Of a stretch of DNA of 64,000 nt, positions 30,745 through 40,218 are shown in pieces. The notes under the pieces are model-generated. The model saw only the letters and a list, made by a program, of their open reading frames with translations, did no database searches and had not been told where the DNA came from. The position numbers were made by a program, and so were the translations under genes. Each line of letters starts with the position of its first letter. Position 1 is the stretch's first letter. Origin of the DNA: PALSA-612 sp964595575 (GTDB lineage Bacteria > Actinomycetota > Thermoleophilia > Gaiellales > Gaiellaceae); contig CAZQRA010000007.1 of NCBI GenBank assembly GCA_964595575.1, positions 22,010 through 86,009 of the forward strand. Reading direction: 5' to 3'.

Positions 30745-32403
30745 GTGACCGGCTCACCTCTGCGCATCATCCCCCTGGGCGGCCTGGGCGAGGTCGGCAA
30801 GAACATGACCCTGCTCGAGACCGACAAGGGGGGGCTCCTGATCGACGCCGGGCTCGCCTTCCCCCGGGACGAGCACCTCGGCGTCGACCTCGTGCTCCCC
30901 GACTTCTCCTACCTCGCGGAGAGCCGCGTCGTCCTCCACGGCGTCGTCCTCACCCACGCCCACGAGGACCACGTGGGCGCCCTTCCCTACCTCGTCCGCA
31001 GGGTAGAGGTGCCGTGGGTGTACGGCACCCGCCTCACCCTGGGCCTCGTCCAGCCGAAGCTGGACGAGCACGGGGTGGCTTCCCGCACCCAGCTCGTGGA
31101 GGTGCGCCCCGAGGACGGTCCCTTCCAGGTAGGCCCGTTCCGCGTCGAGCTCGTGCGCATGGCCCACTCGGTGCCCGACAACGTGGCCGTGGTGGTGGAG
31201 AGCGAGGGGCTCCGCATCCTCCACACGAGCGACTACAAGCTCGACCACACCCCCATCGACGGCTTCCGCACCGACGTCGGCCGCCTGGCCGAGCTGGGGA
31301 GTCGGGGCGTGGATCTCATGCTGGGGGACTCCACCAACGCCGAGCGGCCCGGGTTCACCGGCTCCGAGCGTCTGGTAGGGGAGGCGTTTCGCCAGATCAT
31401 CCCTCTGCGCAAGGGGCGCGTGCTCGTAGCCTCGTTTGCCTCCAACGTCCACCGGATGCAGCAGGCGATCGACGTGGCGGTGGAGTGCGGGCGGAAGGTG
31501 TGCGTCGTGGGCCGCTCCATGCGCAAGAACCTCAACATCGCCCGCACGCTCGGCTACATGCAGGTTCCCGAGGGCACGCTCATTCGGCCGGCCGAGCTGC
31601 GGGACTACCCTCCCCACCAGGTCCTCATCCTCTGCACGGGAAGCCAGGGGGAGCCCCTGTCCGCCCTCACCCGGATCGCCTACCGCGACCACCCTTCCGT
31701 GGCCGTCGAGCGCGGCGACACGGTCATCATCTCGGCCAAGCCCGTCCCCGGCAACGAGCTGCGCGTCCACGACACCATCAACCAGCTGGCCCGTATCGGG
31801 GCCGAGGTGCTCCACCAGGAGATCGCGCCCGTGCACGTGTCCGGGCACGGCAACGCTGAGGAGGTGCGGACCGTCCTCTCCCTGGTGCGGCCCAAGGCGG
31901 TGATGCCCGTCCACGGGGAGTTCCGCATGCTGGCCGCCCAGGCCCGCATGGCCCAGGAGGCGGGAGTTCCTTCCCAGGGCATCGTCCTGGCCGAGAACGG
32001 CTCCGTGGTCGAGCTCTCCAGCCGAGGAGTCCGACTGGCCGGCCAGGTGGAGGCCGGCGTCACCTTCGTCGACGGCTTGGCCGTCGGCGACATCACCGAC
32101 GTGGCGCTCCGCGACCGCAAGCGGCTCTCCGAGGACGGGGTAGTGATCGTGGTCGCCACGTTGACGAGCTCGAACGGCCGGCGATCGGCGGCCCCCGAGC
32201 TCGTGGCCCGGGGCTTCGCCGAGGCCGACGATCTCCGCGAGGACCTACGCCGAGAAGCCGAGCGGGTGCTCGACCAGTGCCTGGCCGGGGACATCCTGGA
32301 GGTCAAGCTGCTCCAGGAGCACCTGCATGACGGCCTCGGTCGCCTGATCTACGACCGCACCCGCCGCCGCCCGCTCATCCTGCCCGTGGTCGTGGAAGTG
32401 TGA
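30745..32403 (+). CDS. rnj: Ribonuclease J
   Basis: A 552-residue metallo-beta-lactamase/beta-CASP nuclease with 5'-3' exo and endo activity on RNA. The metal motif THAHEDHVGALPYLV, DSTNAERPGFTGSE, and the beta-CASP HVSGHGNAEEVRTVL and MPVHGEFRML are intact. With RNase Y and PNPase in the same window, both Gram-positive-type RNA decay endonucleases are present. GTG 30745 was chosen from the -10 spacing; a further upstream start adds 16 non-conserved residues. Confidence 0.95.
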   Translation: MTGSPLRIIPLGGLGEVGKNMTLLETDKGGLLIDAGLAFPRDEHLGVDLVLPDFSYLAESRVVLHGVVLTHAHEDHVGALPYLVRRVEVPWVYGTRLTLGLVQPKLDEHGVASRTQLVEVRPEDGPFQVGPFRVELVRMAHSVPDNVAVVVESEGLRILHTSDYKLDHTPIDGFRTDVGRLAELGSRGVDLMLGDSTNAERPGFTGSERLVGEAFRQIIPLRKGRVLVASFASNVHRMQQAIDVAVECGRKVCVVGRSMRKNLNIARTLGYMQVPEGTLIRPAELRDYPPHQVLILCTGSQGEPLSALTRIAYRDHPSVAVERGDTVIISAKPVPGNELRVHDTINQLARIGAEVLHQEIAPVHVSGHGNAEEVRTVLSLVRPKAVMPVHGEFRMLAAQARMAQEAGVPSQGIVLAENGSVVELSSRGVRLAGQVEAGVTFVDGLAVGDITDVALRDRKRLSEDGVVIVVATLTSSNGRRSAAPELVARGFAEADDLREDLRREAERVLDQCLAGDILEVKLLQEHLHDGLGRLIYDRTRRRPLILPVVVEV

Positions 32404-32951
32404 GCGCGGTCAGGGCCGAGGACTGGTCTGACGTACTCACGGCCGCCGTGGCCGACGCCGCCACCGCCCGCCGCCTCGTCGTCCAGCTGCGCGCTTGCGA
32501 GGCGGCTGCGCTCGCGTTCTGTCGACTGCTCGAGCGGTGGGCGAGAGGCGACGCCGAGCCGTGCACCCCCGGCAGGCGGGCGGCGGCCTTGCGCCGGGCT
32601 GCCGACCGGGCGGAGACCGCCGTGGCCGGGCTGGAGCAGCCGCTTGCCCGCTACCTCCTGGAGCTGCAGGCCGACACGGCAGAAGGGCGCTCCTGGTACG
32701 GGGAGCCGGGACGAGCCGAGCTGGTCGACTGGGAGCCCGTGCTGGCCCGGGCGGGGGTGCGGGTGGCGCCGACCCGGGTCGCCCAGGCCTACCTGGAGCT
32801 GGCAGTGCTGGTGCGAGCGCTGGAGGGGCTGACGGCGGCTGCCCGCCTGGGCAGCGTACCCAGCAGAGGATCCTTGTGGGCGGGCCTGTTCGACCTCCGC
32901 GAGAACCTCCTCGGCCCCTGCCTGGACGACCTGCGAGCCTTGGCGGCCTAG
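32400..32951 (+). CDS. Unknown helical protein
   Basis: A 183-residue protein that I do not recognise. It starts at GTG 32400, overlapping the rnj stop (GTGA), and its codon use is like that of its neighbours. The sequence is rich in Ala, Arg, Leu and Glu and is predicted by eye to be almost all helical. Two cysteines occur at about 33 and 41 with one more in EPCTPGRR and one near the end. There is no signal peptide or membrane segment. Coupling to rnj suggests a role with RNase J, but nothing in the sequence proves it. Confidence 0.75.
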   Translation: MSAVRAEDWSDVLTAAVADAATARRLVVQLRACEAAALAFCRLLERWARGDAEPCTPGRRAAALRRAADRAETAVAGLEQPLARYLLELQADTAEGRSWYGEPGRAELVDWEPVLARAGVRVAPTRVAQAYLELAVLVRALEGLTAAARLGSVPSRGSLWAGLFDLRENLLGPCLDDLRALAA

Positions 32952-32955
32952 CGCG

Positions 32956-33825
32956 ATGGGGGACGTGACCCCGCGCCTGGCGGTCGTGGGATCGATCAAC
33001 CTCGACCTGGTGGCGCACGCCGAGCGCCTGCCCCGCCCGGGGGAGACGGTGGCGGCCGCCCGCTTCCAGCGCTACCCCGGCGGCAAGGGGGCAAACCAAG
33101 CCGTGGCGGCGGCCAGGCTGGGCGCCCAGGTGCGCATGATCGGGATGGTGGCCGTGGACGACCTCGCCGACGAGGCCCTCTCGTACCTCGAGGACGAGGG
33201 CGTCGACCTCTCCGGAGTGAGCTGGCTGGCCGAGGAGGAGCACACCGGCGTCGCCCTCGTGGTGGTGGCGGAGAGCGGGGAGAACCAGATCGTGGCGGTC
33301 CCGGGGGCTAACGCCCACCTGCGACCCCAGCACGTCCAGGTGGCGGGCTACGACGGTGTCCTCTGCCAGCTCGAGGTCCCTCTCGACACCGTAGAGGAGG
33401 CGGCCCGCCAGGCCACCGGGCTCTTCTGCCTCAACGCCGCCCCGGCCCGGGAGCTTCCCCCGACCCTGGTGGAGCGAGCCGACGTGGTCGTCGTCAACCA
33501 GTACGAGTACCGCAAGCTGGGGGCAAGGCCGCGGGGGCTGGTCGCCGTCACGCTCGGAGACGAGGGGGCGCGGCTCTTGGAGCAGGGAAGGGAAGTGGCC
33601 CGCGCCCGTCCGCCCAGGGTGCGCCCGGTGGATACGACCGGGGCCGGCGACGCCTTCACCGCCTGCCTGGTCGTCTCCCTACTCGAGGGGCGGGACCGCG
33701 AGGACGCCTTGCGGCGCGCCTGCGCGGCGGGAGCTCTGGCCGCCTCGCGGCCCGGCGCACAGCCGTCCCTGCCGACCGCGGCCGAGGTCGAGGCTATCCT
33801 CCACGCCGGCGCCGCCCCGGGCTAG
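32956..33825 (+). CDS. rbsK: Ribokinase-like PfkB carbohydrate kinase
   Basis: A 289-residue PfkB kinase. The N-terminal signature RYPGGKGANQAVAAARLGA and the catalytic block DTTGAGDAFTACLVVSLLEG (Asp base in the GAGD) are present, as is VVNQYEYRKLG. The substrate is most likely ribose; nucleosides imported by the BMP transporter downstream could supply ribose. It follows the unknown gene by 4 nt. A related sugar kinase cannot be excluded. Confidence 0.85.
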   Translation: MGDVTPRLAVVGSINLDLVAHAERLPRPGETVAAARFQRYPGGKGANQAVAAARLGAQVRMIGMVAVDDLADEALSYLEDEGVDLSGVSWLAEEEHTGVALVVVAESGENQIVAVPGANAHLRPQHVQVAGYDGVLCQLEVPLDTVEEAARQATGLFCLNAAPARELPPTLVERADVVVVNQYEYRKLGARPRGLVAVTLGDEGARLLEQGREVARARPPRVRPVDTTGAGDAFTACLVVSLLEGRDREDALRRACAAGALAASRPGAQPSLPTAAEVEAILHAGAAPG

Positions 33826-33939
33826 CTAGCGCGGCGCCTCCCCAGGGACGAGGAGGACGAGGCGGAGGACGGGCAGCCTCGGAGGCGCTTGTCGCCGCCG
33901 GGCAAGGTTTGTCGTCTCCAGCGTCGAAAGGAAGGGACG

Positions 33940-36129
33940 ATGGCACGCAAGCGACGCCTGAGGAAGCTTCGCCCCAAGATGCCGGCGCGGGCGAGGAAGC
34001 GACGCCGGGCCCGAGGTCTTCGCCAAGCCGCCCGCCGGCACCCGGAGCTCGTCGGCCTCGGGCTCGTGGCCGCCGGGGCCTTCCTGGCCGGCGTCCTCTA
34101 CGGGGGCTGGAGCGGGGGCTACGTGGGCGGATGGCTGGCGGAGGGCCTGGTCGCCCTCCTCGGCGACGGGGCGGAGCTGGTACCGGTGGGGCTCCTTGCC
34201 CTGGGGGGGATGGCGGTGGCGAGAAGCAGCCTCGTGGGCTTGGCTCCCTTTCGCCTCGGGCTGGGGCTGGGTGCGGTGGGAGGCCTCCTCCTCCTGGGAG
34301 GATCCCGGGGCGGCTACCTCGGGAGCGGCCTTGCCTGGGCGCTGGGCCGGCTCCTCGGCTCGACCGGGGTGCTCATCCTGGGCTCCTTCCTCCTCCTCGC
34401 CGCGTCGCTGCTTGTGACCGGGGCCTCGGCGGGGGCGCTCCTTCGGCGCTGGGGCAGGGCTGTGCGCACAGCGAGGACGCTCTCTCGAGGCCGCCGGGCC
34501 CCCGGCGCGAGGCGGACGGGGCCGGAGCTTCGGTCGGCGCCTGCCTCGACCACGCCTGCCGCAACCCCGCCTCCCTTGGTCGACGCCGAGCACGACTTCC
34601 CCGACTTGGTGCAGGCGAGCCCGGCGGAGATCCTCGACGAGGAGGAGACCGCCGAGCGGCTCGAGGAGGCGTCCCTGCTCGCCCGCGCCGAGCCCGCTCC
34701 CCAGGACTACCGGCTTCCCGACCGCAGCCTCCTTCGCACCTCCCGCCGGGCGGCGGCCTCCTCGGAGCAGGAAAGCCGCGCCATCGCCGAGACCCTGGTG
34801 CGGACGCTGGCCAACTTCGGGGTCGAGGCCACGGTGGTGGGCGAGATCGCCGGCCCCCGGGTGACCCGCTACGAGCTCCAGCTCGCCCCCGGCACCAAGG
34901 TGGCTAAGGTCGCCTCGCTTAAGGACGACCTCTGCTACGCCCTCGCCACCACGGAGATTCGCATCCTGGCGCCGATCCCAGGAAAGCAGGCGGTGGGGGT
35001 GGAGGTACCCAACCGAAGCCCCAACCTCGTGACCCTGGGCGACATCTTCGACGACCTCCCTGCCTCGGCCAGCCCCCTCGCGGTGTGGCTGGGCAAGGAC
35101 ATCTCCGGAAACGCCGTCTGGGCCGACCTGGCGCGCATGCCCCACCTCCTCATCGCCGGTACCACCGGCTCGGGCAAGTCAGGCTGCATCAACACCATCC
35201 TCACCTCCATCCTGCTTCGGGCGACGCCGGACGAGGTACGCATGATCCTCATCGACCCCAAGCGCATCGAGCTCGGCTTCTACGAGTCGATCCCCCACCT
35301 CCTGACCTCGGTCGTGTCCAGCCCTAAGCAGGCGGCTGCGGCGCTCGCCAACGTGGTGGGGGAGATGGAGCGGCGCTACGAGCGGATGAGCCTGTTTCGA
35401 GCCCGCAGCCTACCGGAGATGAACCGGGCCCTGCGCGCCCACGGCGAGCCTCCCCTGCCCTACCTCTTGGTGGTCATCGACGAGCTGGCCGACCTCATGA
35501 TGATCTCGCCCCAGGAGGTGGAGGACTGCGTCATCCGCCTGGCCCAGAAGTCGCGGGCGGTGGGCATCCACCTCGTCCTGGCCACCCAGCGCCCGTCGGT
35601 GGACGTGATCACGGGCATGATCAAGGCCAACGTCCCCAGCCGGATCGCCTTCGCCGTGTCCAGCCAGACCGACTCCCGGGTCATCCTCGACCAGGCCGGG
35701 GCAGAGACGCTCCTCGGCCAGGGGGACATGCTCTTCAAGCCCCTCGGCACCTCCCGCCTGCAGCGGCTCCAGGGGGCCTACGTGAGCGAGGAGGAGATCG
35801 CTCTCATCGTCGAGCAGTGCCGGGCCCAGCGCCCCCAGGAGCTGGACGAGTCGCTCCTCGAGCCGCCCGAGCCGGTGGAGGACGAGGAGGACGAGGAGAG
35901 CTTCGACCCGGACGAGGACCCTCTCCTCGACAAGGCCATCGAGATCGTCGTCCAGACCCAGACCGCCTCCGTGTCCCTCCTCCAGCGACGGCTGCGGGTC
36001 GGCTACACCCGGGCCGGCCGCCTCATCGACATGCTCGAGCGACGGGGCATCATCTCAGGGTACGAGGGCTCCAAGCCGCGGCGCGTGCTCCTCTCGGAGG
36101 CAGACCTGAGCAGCCTGCATCAAGGCTGA
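33940..36129 (+). CDS. ftsK: DNA translocase FtsK/SpoIIIE
   Basis: A 729-residue translocase that pumps chromosome ends through the division septum. A very basic N terminus precedes four membrane helices (about residues 35-175), a short acidic linker, the motor with Walker A GTTGSGKSGCINT and Walker B LLVVIDELADLMM, and the gamma winged helix (QTQTASVSLLQRRLRVGYTR) that reads polar DNA motifs. The Walker A Gly-Cys replaces the more common Val-Cys. ATG 33940 has AAAGGAAGGG upstream. Nothing gene-like is seen in 33826-33939. Confidence 0.95.
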   Translation: MARKRRLRKLRPKMPARARKRRRARGLRQAARRHPELVGLGLVAAGAFLAGVLYGGWSGGYVGGWLAEGLVALLGDGAELVPVGLLALGGMAVARSSLVGLAPFRLGLGLGAVGGLLLLGGSRGGYLGSGLAWALGRLLGSTGVLILGSFLLLAASLLVTGASAGALLRRWGRAVRTARTLSRGRRAPGARRTGPELRSAPASTTPAATPPPLVDAEHDFPDLVQASPAEILDEEETAERLEEASLLARAEPAPQDYRLPDRSLLRTSRRAAASSEQESRAIAETLVRTLANFGVEATVVGEIAGPRVTRYELQLAPGTKVAKVASLKDDLCYALATTEIRILAPIPGKQAVGVEVPNRSPNLVTLGDIFDDLPASASPLAVWLGKDISGNAVWADLARMPHLLIAGTTGSGKSGCINTILTSILLRATPDEVRMILIDPKRIELGFYESIPHLLTSVVSSPKQAAAALANVVGEMERRYERMSLFRARSLPEMNRALRAHGEPPLPYLLVVIDELADLMMISPQEVEDCVIRLAQKSRAVGIHLVLATQRPSVDVITGMIKANVPSRIAFAVSSQTDSRVILDQAGAETLLGQGDMLFKPLGTSRLQRLQGAYVSEEEIALIVEQCRAQRPQELDESLLEPPEPVEDEEDEESFDPDEDPLLDKAIEIVVQTQTASVSLLQRRLRVGYTRAGRLIDMLERRGIISGYEGSKPRRVLLSEADLSSLHQG

Positions 36130-36301
36130 GCGCTCCTCGGCCGGACTCGCGGAGAGCGCGGCGAGCATGGCGTCGAGGTCGGGGGCCAGGCGACCTTCTC
36201 GGTCGGCGGCGGGGGAGCGACGCTCGACCTGGGCAGCCCGCCGGCCCCTCGTGGCTCATGAATCGAGAATCGCTGATCTAGACGCAGGGAGCCGGCGGCG
36301 C

Positions 36302-36307
36302 TAGCAT
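36302..36307 (+). promoter_or_regulatory. -10 box of the BMP operon
   Basis: TAGCAT lies 35 nt before the ATG. Unlike the leaderless genes it is followed by a UTR with a strong AGGAGG. The rest of the gap 36130-36301 holds no convincing gene on either strand. Confidence 0.4.
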
Positions 36308-36342
36308 CCCCTCCGCTCTCGAAAGACCGGACAGGAGGAACT

Positions 36343-37401
36343 ATGCACGCACCTCGTAGACGGACGAGCGCGGCGGCGCTCTTGGCGGCCGCGGCGGCGA
36401 CGACAGTGGCCCTCGTCGTCACCGCCCCGAGCGGCGCGTCCCCGCAGCAGACGGTCCGGGTAGCCGTCGTCACGGACATCGGCGGCATCAACGACAAGGG
36501 CTTCAACAGCCTGTCCAACGTGGGCCTGCAGCGGGCCAAGAAGACGCTGGGCGTCGAGGGCCGGGTCTTCATCACCCAGACGGCGGCCGACCGGTTGCCC
36601 AACCTCACCGCCGCCGCCCAGCAGGGCTACAACCTCATCATCGGCGTCGGCTTCCTCATGTTCGACCCCCTGGGCAAGGTCGCGCCCCAGTTTCCCGACG
36701 CCAAGTTCGCCGGGGTGGACGTCCCCTACGGGTTCGTCGTCTCCCAGGCCAAGCTGAAGAGCATCCCCAACCTGCGCGGCCTTCTGTTCCGCGAGAACGA
36801 GGCGGGCTGCCTCGTCGGGAACATCGCCGCCCTGGAGGCCAAGCGCCTGCCGGGGCCGGACATCATCTCGGCCGTGGGCGCCAACAAGGTGCCGGCCATC
36901 GTGTCCTTCATCGCGGGGTACAACTTCTGCGCCAAGCGGGCCAACCCAGCGGTGAAGGTGCTCGTCAACTACGCCAACGACCCCACCTTCGCCGACCAGG
37001 CCAAGTGTCGGGCGACGGCCTTGAGCCAGATCGCCCGCGGCTCTCGGGTGGTGTTCCAGGTCGCCGGCCAGTGCGGCCTGGGCGCTCTGGACGCGGCCAA
37101 GAGCAAGGGCGTGTGGGGAATCGGGGTCGATGCCGACCAGTACTTCCTCGGGCCCCACGTCCTGACCAGCGCCACCAAGAAGGTGGACGTGGCCGTGTTC
37201 GACACCATCGCCGACTTCAAGAAGAACGGCGCCAAGTTCAAGGGCGGGTTCGACAAGATTTTCGACGTCAAGAACGGAGGCGTCGGCTACGGCCGGCTGA
37301 GCACGAGGCTGCCGGCGGCGGTGCGGGCTCAGTACAAGCGCTCCACCGACGCTCTGGCCAAGCTCATCGCCACCGGCAAGGTCAAGCCGCCCACCCAGTA
37401 G
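36343..37401 (+). CDS. BMP family nucleoside-type substrate-binding protein without a lipobox
   Basis: A 352-residue PnrA/BmpA-like solute-binding protein. The N-terminal motif AVVTDIGGINDKGFNSLSN, the ligand loop VGADQYFLG-like GIGVDADQYFLGPHV, and TSATKKVDVAVFDTI mark the family, which binds purine nucleosides. The signal peptide (residues 1-32, RRR then an Ala-rich core) ends in PSGA-SPQQ, a type I site; no lipobox cysteine is present, although most BMP proteins are lipoproteins. How it is held near the membrane is unclear. It heads a complete ABC importer. Confidence 0.9.
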   Translation: MHAPRRRTSAAALLAAAAATTVALVVTAPSGASPQQTVRVAVVTDIGGINDKGFNSLSNVGLQRAKKTLGVEGRVFITQTAADRLPNLTAAAQQGYNLIIGVGFLMFDPLGKVAPQFPDAKFAGVDVPYGFVVSQAKLKSIPNLRGLLFRENEAGCLVGNIAALEAKRLPGPDIISAVGANKVPAIVSFIAGYNFCAKRANPAVKVLVNYANDPTFADQAKCRATALSQIARGSRVVFQVAGQCGLGALDAAKSKGVWGIGVDADQYFLGPHVLTSATKKVDVAVFDTIADFKKNGAKFKGGFDKIFDVKNGGVGYGRLSTRLPAAVRAQYKRSTDALAKLIATGKVKPPTQ

Positions 37402-37414
37402 GCGCTCGCCCGGA

Positions 37415-37444
37415 GGGAGGGGCGGCGGAGCGGCCGCCCCTCCC
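37415..37444 (+). terminator. Strong G/C hairpin after the binding-protein gene
   Basis: GGGAGGGGCGG (37415-37425) pairs perfectly with CCGCCCCTCCC (37434-37444), 11 bp and an 8-nt loop, no U tract. Hairpins here often stabilise the abundant binding-protein mRNA while limiting read-through to the ATPase. Confidence 0.6.
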
Positions 37445-37466
37445 CAGCCGGCATCCCCCTCCGCAC

Positions 37467-37472
37467 TAGGAT
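37467..37472 (+). promoter_or_regulatory. -10 box of the ABC ATPase gene (leaderless type)
   Basis: TAGGAT ends 8 nt before ATG 37481 with no Shine-Dalgarno. Confidence 0.45.
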
Positions 37473-37480
37473 TGGTCGCG

Positions 37481-39013
37481 ATGGCGAGCGACGCCCTCGT
37501 CCTCGAGCTGCGCGGGATCACCAAGCGCTTCCCCGGCGTCCTCGCCAACGACCGCATCGACCTCGACCTGCGCCGGGGGGAGGTACACGCCCTGCTGGGG
37601 GAGAACGGGGCCGGGAAGACGACGCTCATGAACGTCGTCTACGGCCTGTACCGCCCCGACGCCGGGGAGATCAGGGTGGGCGGCAAGCCCGTCGTCTTCC
37701 ACTCGCCCCGGGAGGCCATCGCCCACGGCATCGGCATGGTGCACCAGCACTTCATGCTCATCCCGGTGATGACGGTGGCCGAGAACATCGTGCTGGCCAA
37801 GGAGCCCAGGAAGGCCGCAGTCGCCCTCGACTACGAGGCCGCTTGCCGGCGCGTGCGCGACCTCGCCGACGCCTTCGGGTTCGCCGTCGACCCCGAGGCG
37901 AGGGTGAGGGACATCACCGTGGGCCAGCAGCAGCGGGTGGAGATCCTCAAGGCCCTCTACCGCAAGGCAGACGTCCTCATCCTGGACGAGCCCACCTCCG
38001 TCCTCACGCCCCAAGAGGCAGGCGAGCTCTTCCAGATCCTGCGCGGTCTTACCCAGCAGGGAATGTCGGTGGTGTTCATCAGCCACAAGCTCAACGAGGT
38101 GCTGGCCATCGCCGACCGGATCACGGTGCTGCGCCGGGGAAGGAGGGTGGACACCATCCCCCGGGAAGGGGCGACCGAGGAGGGCCTGGCCCGCATGATG
38201 GTGGGAAGGGAGGTGCTCTTGCGGGTGGAGAAGCCCCCTACGACGCCGGGCCGGCCGCTGCTCGAGGTCGAGGACCTGCACGTCCTCGACGACCGCCAGC
38301 TGGAGAAGGTGCGCGGGGTCTCGTTCCAGGTTCGGGCCGGCGAGATCGTGGGCATCGCCGGCGTGGACGGGAACGGCCAAAGCGAGCTCGTGGAGGCGCT
38401 GGCGGGCCTACGCCGGCCCGCCTCGGGCAGGGTGGTGGTGGCCGGTCGGGACATGAGCGGGCGCGGGGCCAGGGAGATGCTCGACGCGGGGGTGGGGCAC
38501 GTCCCCGAGGATCGGCTCCGGCGGGGCCTCGTCCTCGACTTCACCCTGGCCGAGAACCTGATCCTCCACGACTACGACAAGGAGCCCTGCTCCCGGCTCG
38601 GGTGGCTCTTCCCCGACCGCATCCTGCGCTGGGCGGAGGGGCTTCTGCGCCGGTTTGACGTGCGCGGGGGAGGGCCCAGGACCTTGGCTTCGGCCCTGTC
38701 AGGGGGAAACCAGCAGAAGGTCGTGCTCGCCCGCGAGCTGGGCCGCGAGCCGCGCATCCTCCTCGCCGCCCAGCCCACCCGCGGCCTGGACGTGGGCGCG
38801 ATCGAGTTCGTCCACCGCCAGCTCCTCGAGGCGAGAGCCCAGGGCAAGGCCGTGCTCCTCGTCTCCTTGGAGCTGGAGGAGATCCTGTCCCTCTCCGACC
38901 GCATCCTCGTCATGTACGAGGGGAGGATCGTGGGCGAGTACGGGCCCGAGGCCAAGGAGGAGGAGCTGGGTATCGCCATGACCGGAGGTCGGGTGGCGGA
39001 GGAGGCGGCGTGA
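37481..39013 (+). CDS. Nucleoside ABC transporter ATP-binding protein (two ABC domains)
   Basis: A 510-residue tandem ABC ATPase. The first domain has Walker A GENGAGKTTLMN, a signature region reading TVGQQQRVEILKAL and Walker B VLILDEPTSVLTP. The second has a degenerate Walker A GVDGNGQSELVEAL and a canonical ALSGGNQQKVVLARELG. This asymmetric pattern is typical of the YufO/NupA/BmpB and sugar CUT2 groups. With the BMP protein and two BPD_transp_2 permeases it forms a purine-nucleoside importer. ATG 37481 is preferred to an upstream TTG because of the -10 position. Confidence 0.94.
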   Translation: MASDALVLELRGITKRFPGVLANDRIDLDLRRGEVHALLGENGAGKTTLMNVVYGLYRPDAGEIRVGGKPVVFHSPREAIAHGIGMVHQHFMLIPVMTVAENIVLAKEPRKAAVALDYEAACRRVRDLADAFGFAVDPEARVRDITVGQQQRVEILKALYRKADVLILDEPTSVLTPQEAGELFQILRGLTQQGMSVVFISHKLNEVLAIADRITVLRRGRRVDTIPREGATEEGLARMMVGREVLLRVEKPPTTPGRPLLEVEDLHVLDDRQLEKVRGVSFQVRAGEIVGIAGVDGNGQSELVEALAGLRRPASGRVVVAGRDMSGRGAREMLDAGVGHVPEDRLRRGLVLDFTLAENLILHDYDKEPCSRLGWLFPDRILRWAEGLLRRFDVRGGGPRTLASALSGGNQQKVVLARELGREPRILLAAQPTRGLDVGAIEFVHRQLLEARAQGKAVLLVSLELEEILSLSDRILVMYEGRIVGEYGPEAKEEELGIAMTGGRVAEEAA

Positions 39014-40218
39014 CCGACGCCGACCCTTCCTCTCCGGCCCAGGGGGAGGAGCGGCCGACGCTCGCCTTCCGCATCGCCCTGGCTCAGCGCGCGGGAGGCA
39101 TCGTCGCCCCCTTCCTCACCGCCCTCCTTGCCTTCTTCATGGGGGGCCTGGTCGTCCTCTTCGTCACCGGCAAGAACCCCCTCTCCACGTACGAGGCCAT
39201 CTTCGAGGGCACCGGCCTCAACTGGCTGCTTCCTTGGGAGACGTGCGCCCACCCCTGCTCGGCGGCCCTCAGCCTCCAGCAGACCCTGATCCAGTTCACG
39301 GCCCTCGTGCTCACGGGGGTGGCGGTGGCCTTCGCCTTCCGCTGCGGCCTCTTCAATATCGGCGGCCAGGGCCAGTACATCGTGGGCACGGTGGCGGCGG
39401 TACAGATGGGGATCTGGTTCGAGGGGCTCCCGTCGGCCCTCCACGTCCTGCTCGCGGCCGCCGCCGCAGCCCTGGCCGGGGCCCTGTGGGGCGGGATCGC
39501 GGGGGTGCTCAAGGCCACCGTGGGCGCCCACGAGGTGATCTCCACGATCATGCTCAACTGGATCGCCCTCTGGATCGCGAGCTACCTCGTCACCTTCGGC
39601 GGGCCCATGCAGGACCCCGCCGCCGGGACGGAGGCCGTGTCCCGCCCCGTCTCCGAGGGGGCCCAGCTCCCCCTCCTGTGGGGAAGTCGGCTCCTCCAAG
39701 GCCTCCACGTGGGGCTGTTCGTGGCCCTGGCCGCCCTCGTCGTCTACTGGCTCGTCCTCAACCGTACGACCCTCGGCTACGAGGTGCGGGCGGTGGGCTT
39801 CAACCCCGACGCAGCCGCCTACGGCGGTATCGACGTGGCCAGGAGCTACTTCCTGGCCATGGCTATCTCGGGAGCCTTCGCCGGCCTGGCCGGGGCCATG
39901 GACATCCTCGGCTGGCGGCCCCGGCTCGACCTCACCTTCGTGCAAGGCTACTCCCAGATCGCCTTCATCGGCATCGCCGTGGCCCTGCTCGGGCGCAACA
40001 CGGCCGTCGGCATCTTCTTCGCCGGGCTTCTGTTCGCGGCCCTCCGCACAGGCTCCTCCACCCGCAACCTCGACCCCGAGGTCTTCCGCCCCGAGCTGGC
40101 CAACAACCTCACCGAGATCATCCAAGGCCTCATCATCCTGCTCGTGGGGGCCGAGACCCTCGTCCTCTACCTGCTCGCCAGGGGAAGGCGGCTCCGCCTC
40201 GGGGGAGGGGAGAGATGA
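39010..40218 (+). CDS. Nucleoside ABC transporter permease 1
   Basis: A 402-residue BPD_transp_2 family permease with about nine to ten membrane helices. The core FRCGLFNIGGQGQYIVGTVAA and the coupling region GAHEVISTIMLNWIALWIA match YufP/NupB. It overlaps the ATPase stop by 4 nt. A loop with two cysteines (WETCAHPCSAAL) in the first external segment is unusual and could form a disulphide. Confidence 0.92.
   Translation: MTDADPSSPAQGEERPTLAFRIALAQRAGGIVAPFLTALLAFFMGGLVVLFVTGKNPLSTYEAIFEGTGLNWLLPWETCAHPCSAALSLQQTLIQFTALVLTGVAVAFAFRCGLFNIGGQGQYIVGTVAAVQMGIWFEGLPSALHVLLAAAAAALAGALWGGIAGVLKATVGAHEVISTIMLNWIALWIASYLVTFGGPMQDPAAGTEAVSRPVSEGAQLPLLWGSRLLQGLHVGLFVALAALVVYWLVLNRTTLGYEVRAVGFNPDAAAYGGIDVARSYFLAMAISGAFAGLAGAMDILGWRPRLDLTFVQGYSQIAFIGIAVALLGRNTAVGIFFAGLLFAALRTGSSTRNLDPEVFRPELANNLTEIIQGLIILLVGAETLVLYLLARGRRLRLGGGER

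Noticed and set aside
36130..36301. Short open frames after ftsK on both strands
   Set aside because: They lack ribosome binding sites and start codons in suitable positions, and look like GC-driven frames. I see only the BMP promoter near the end of the gap.
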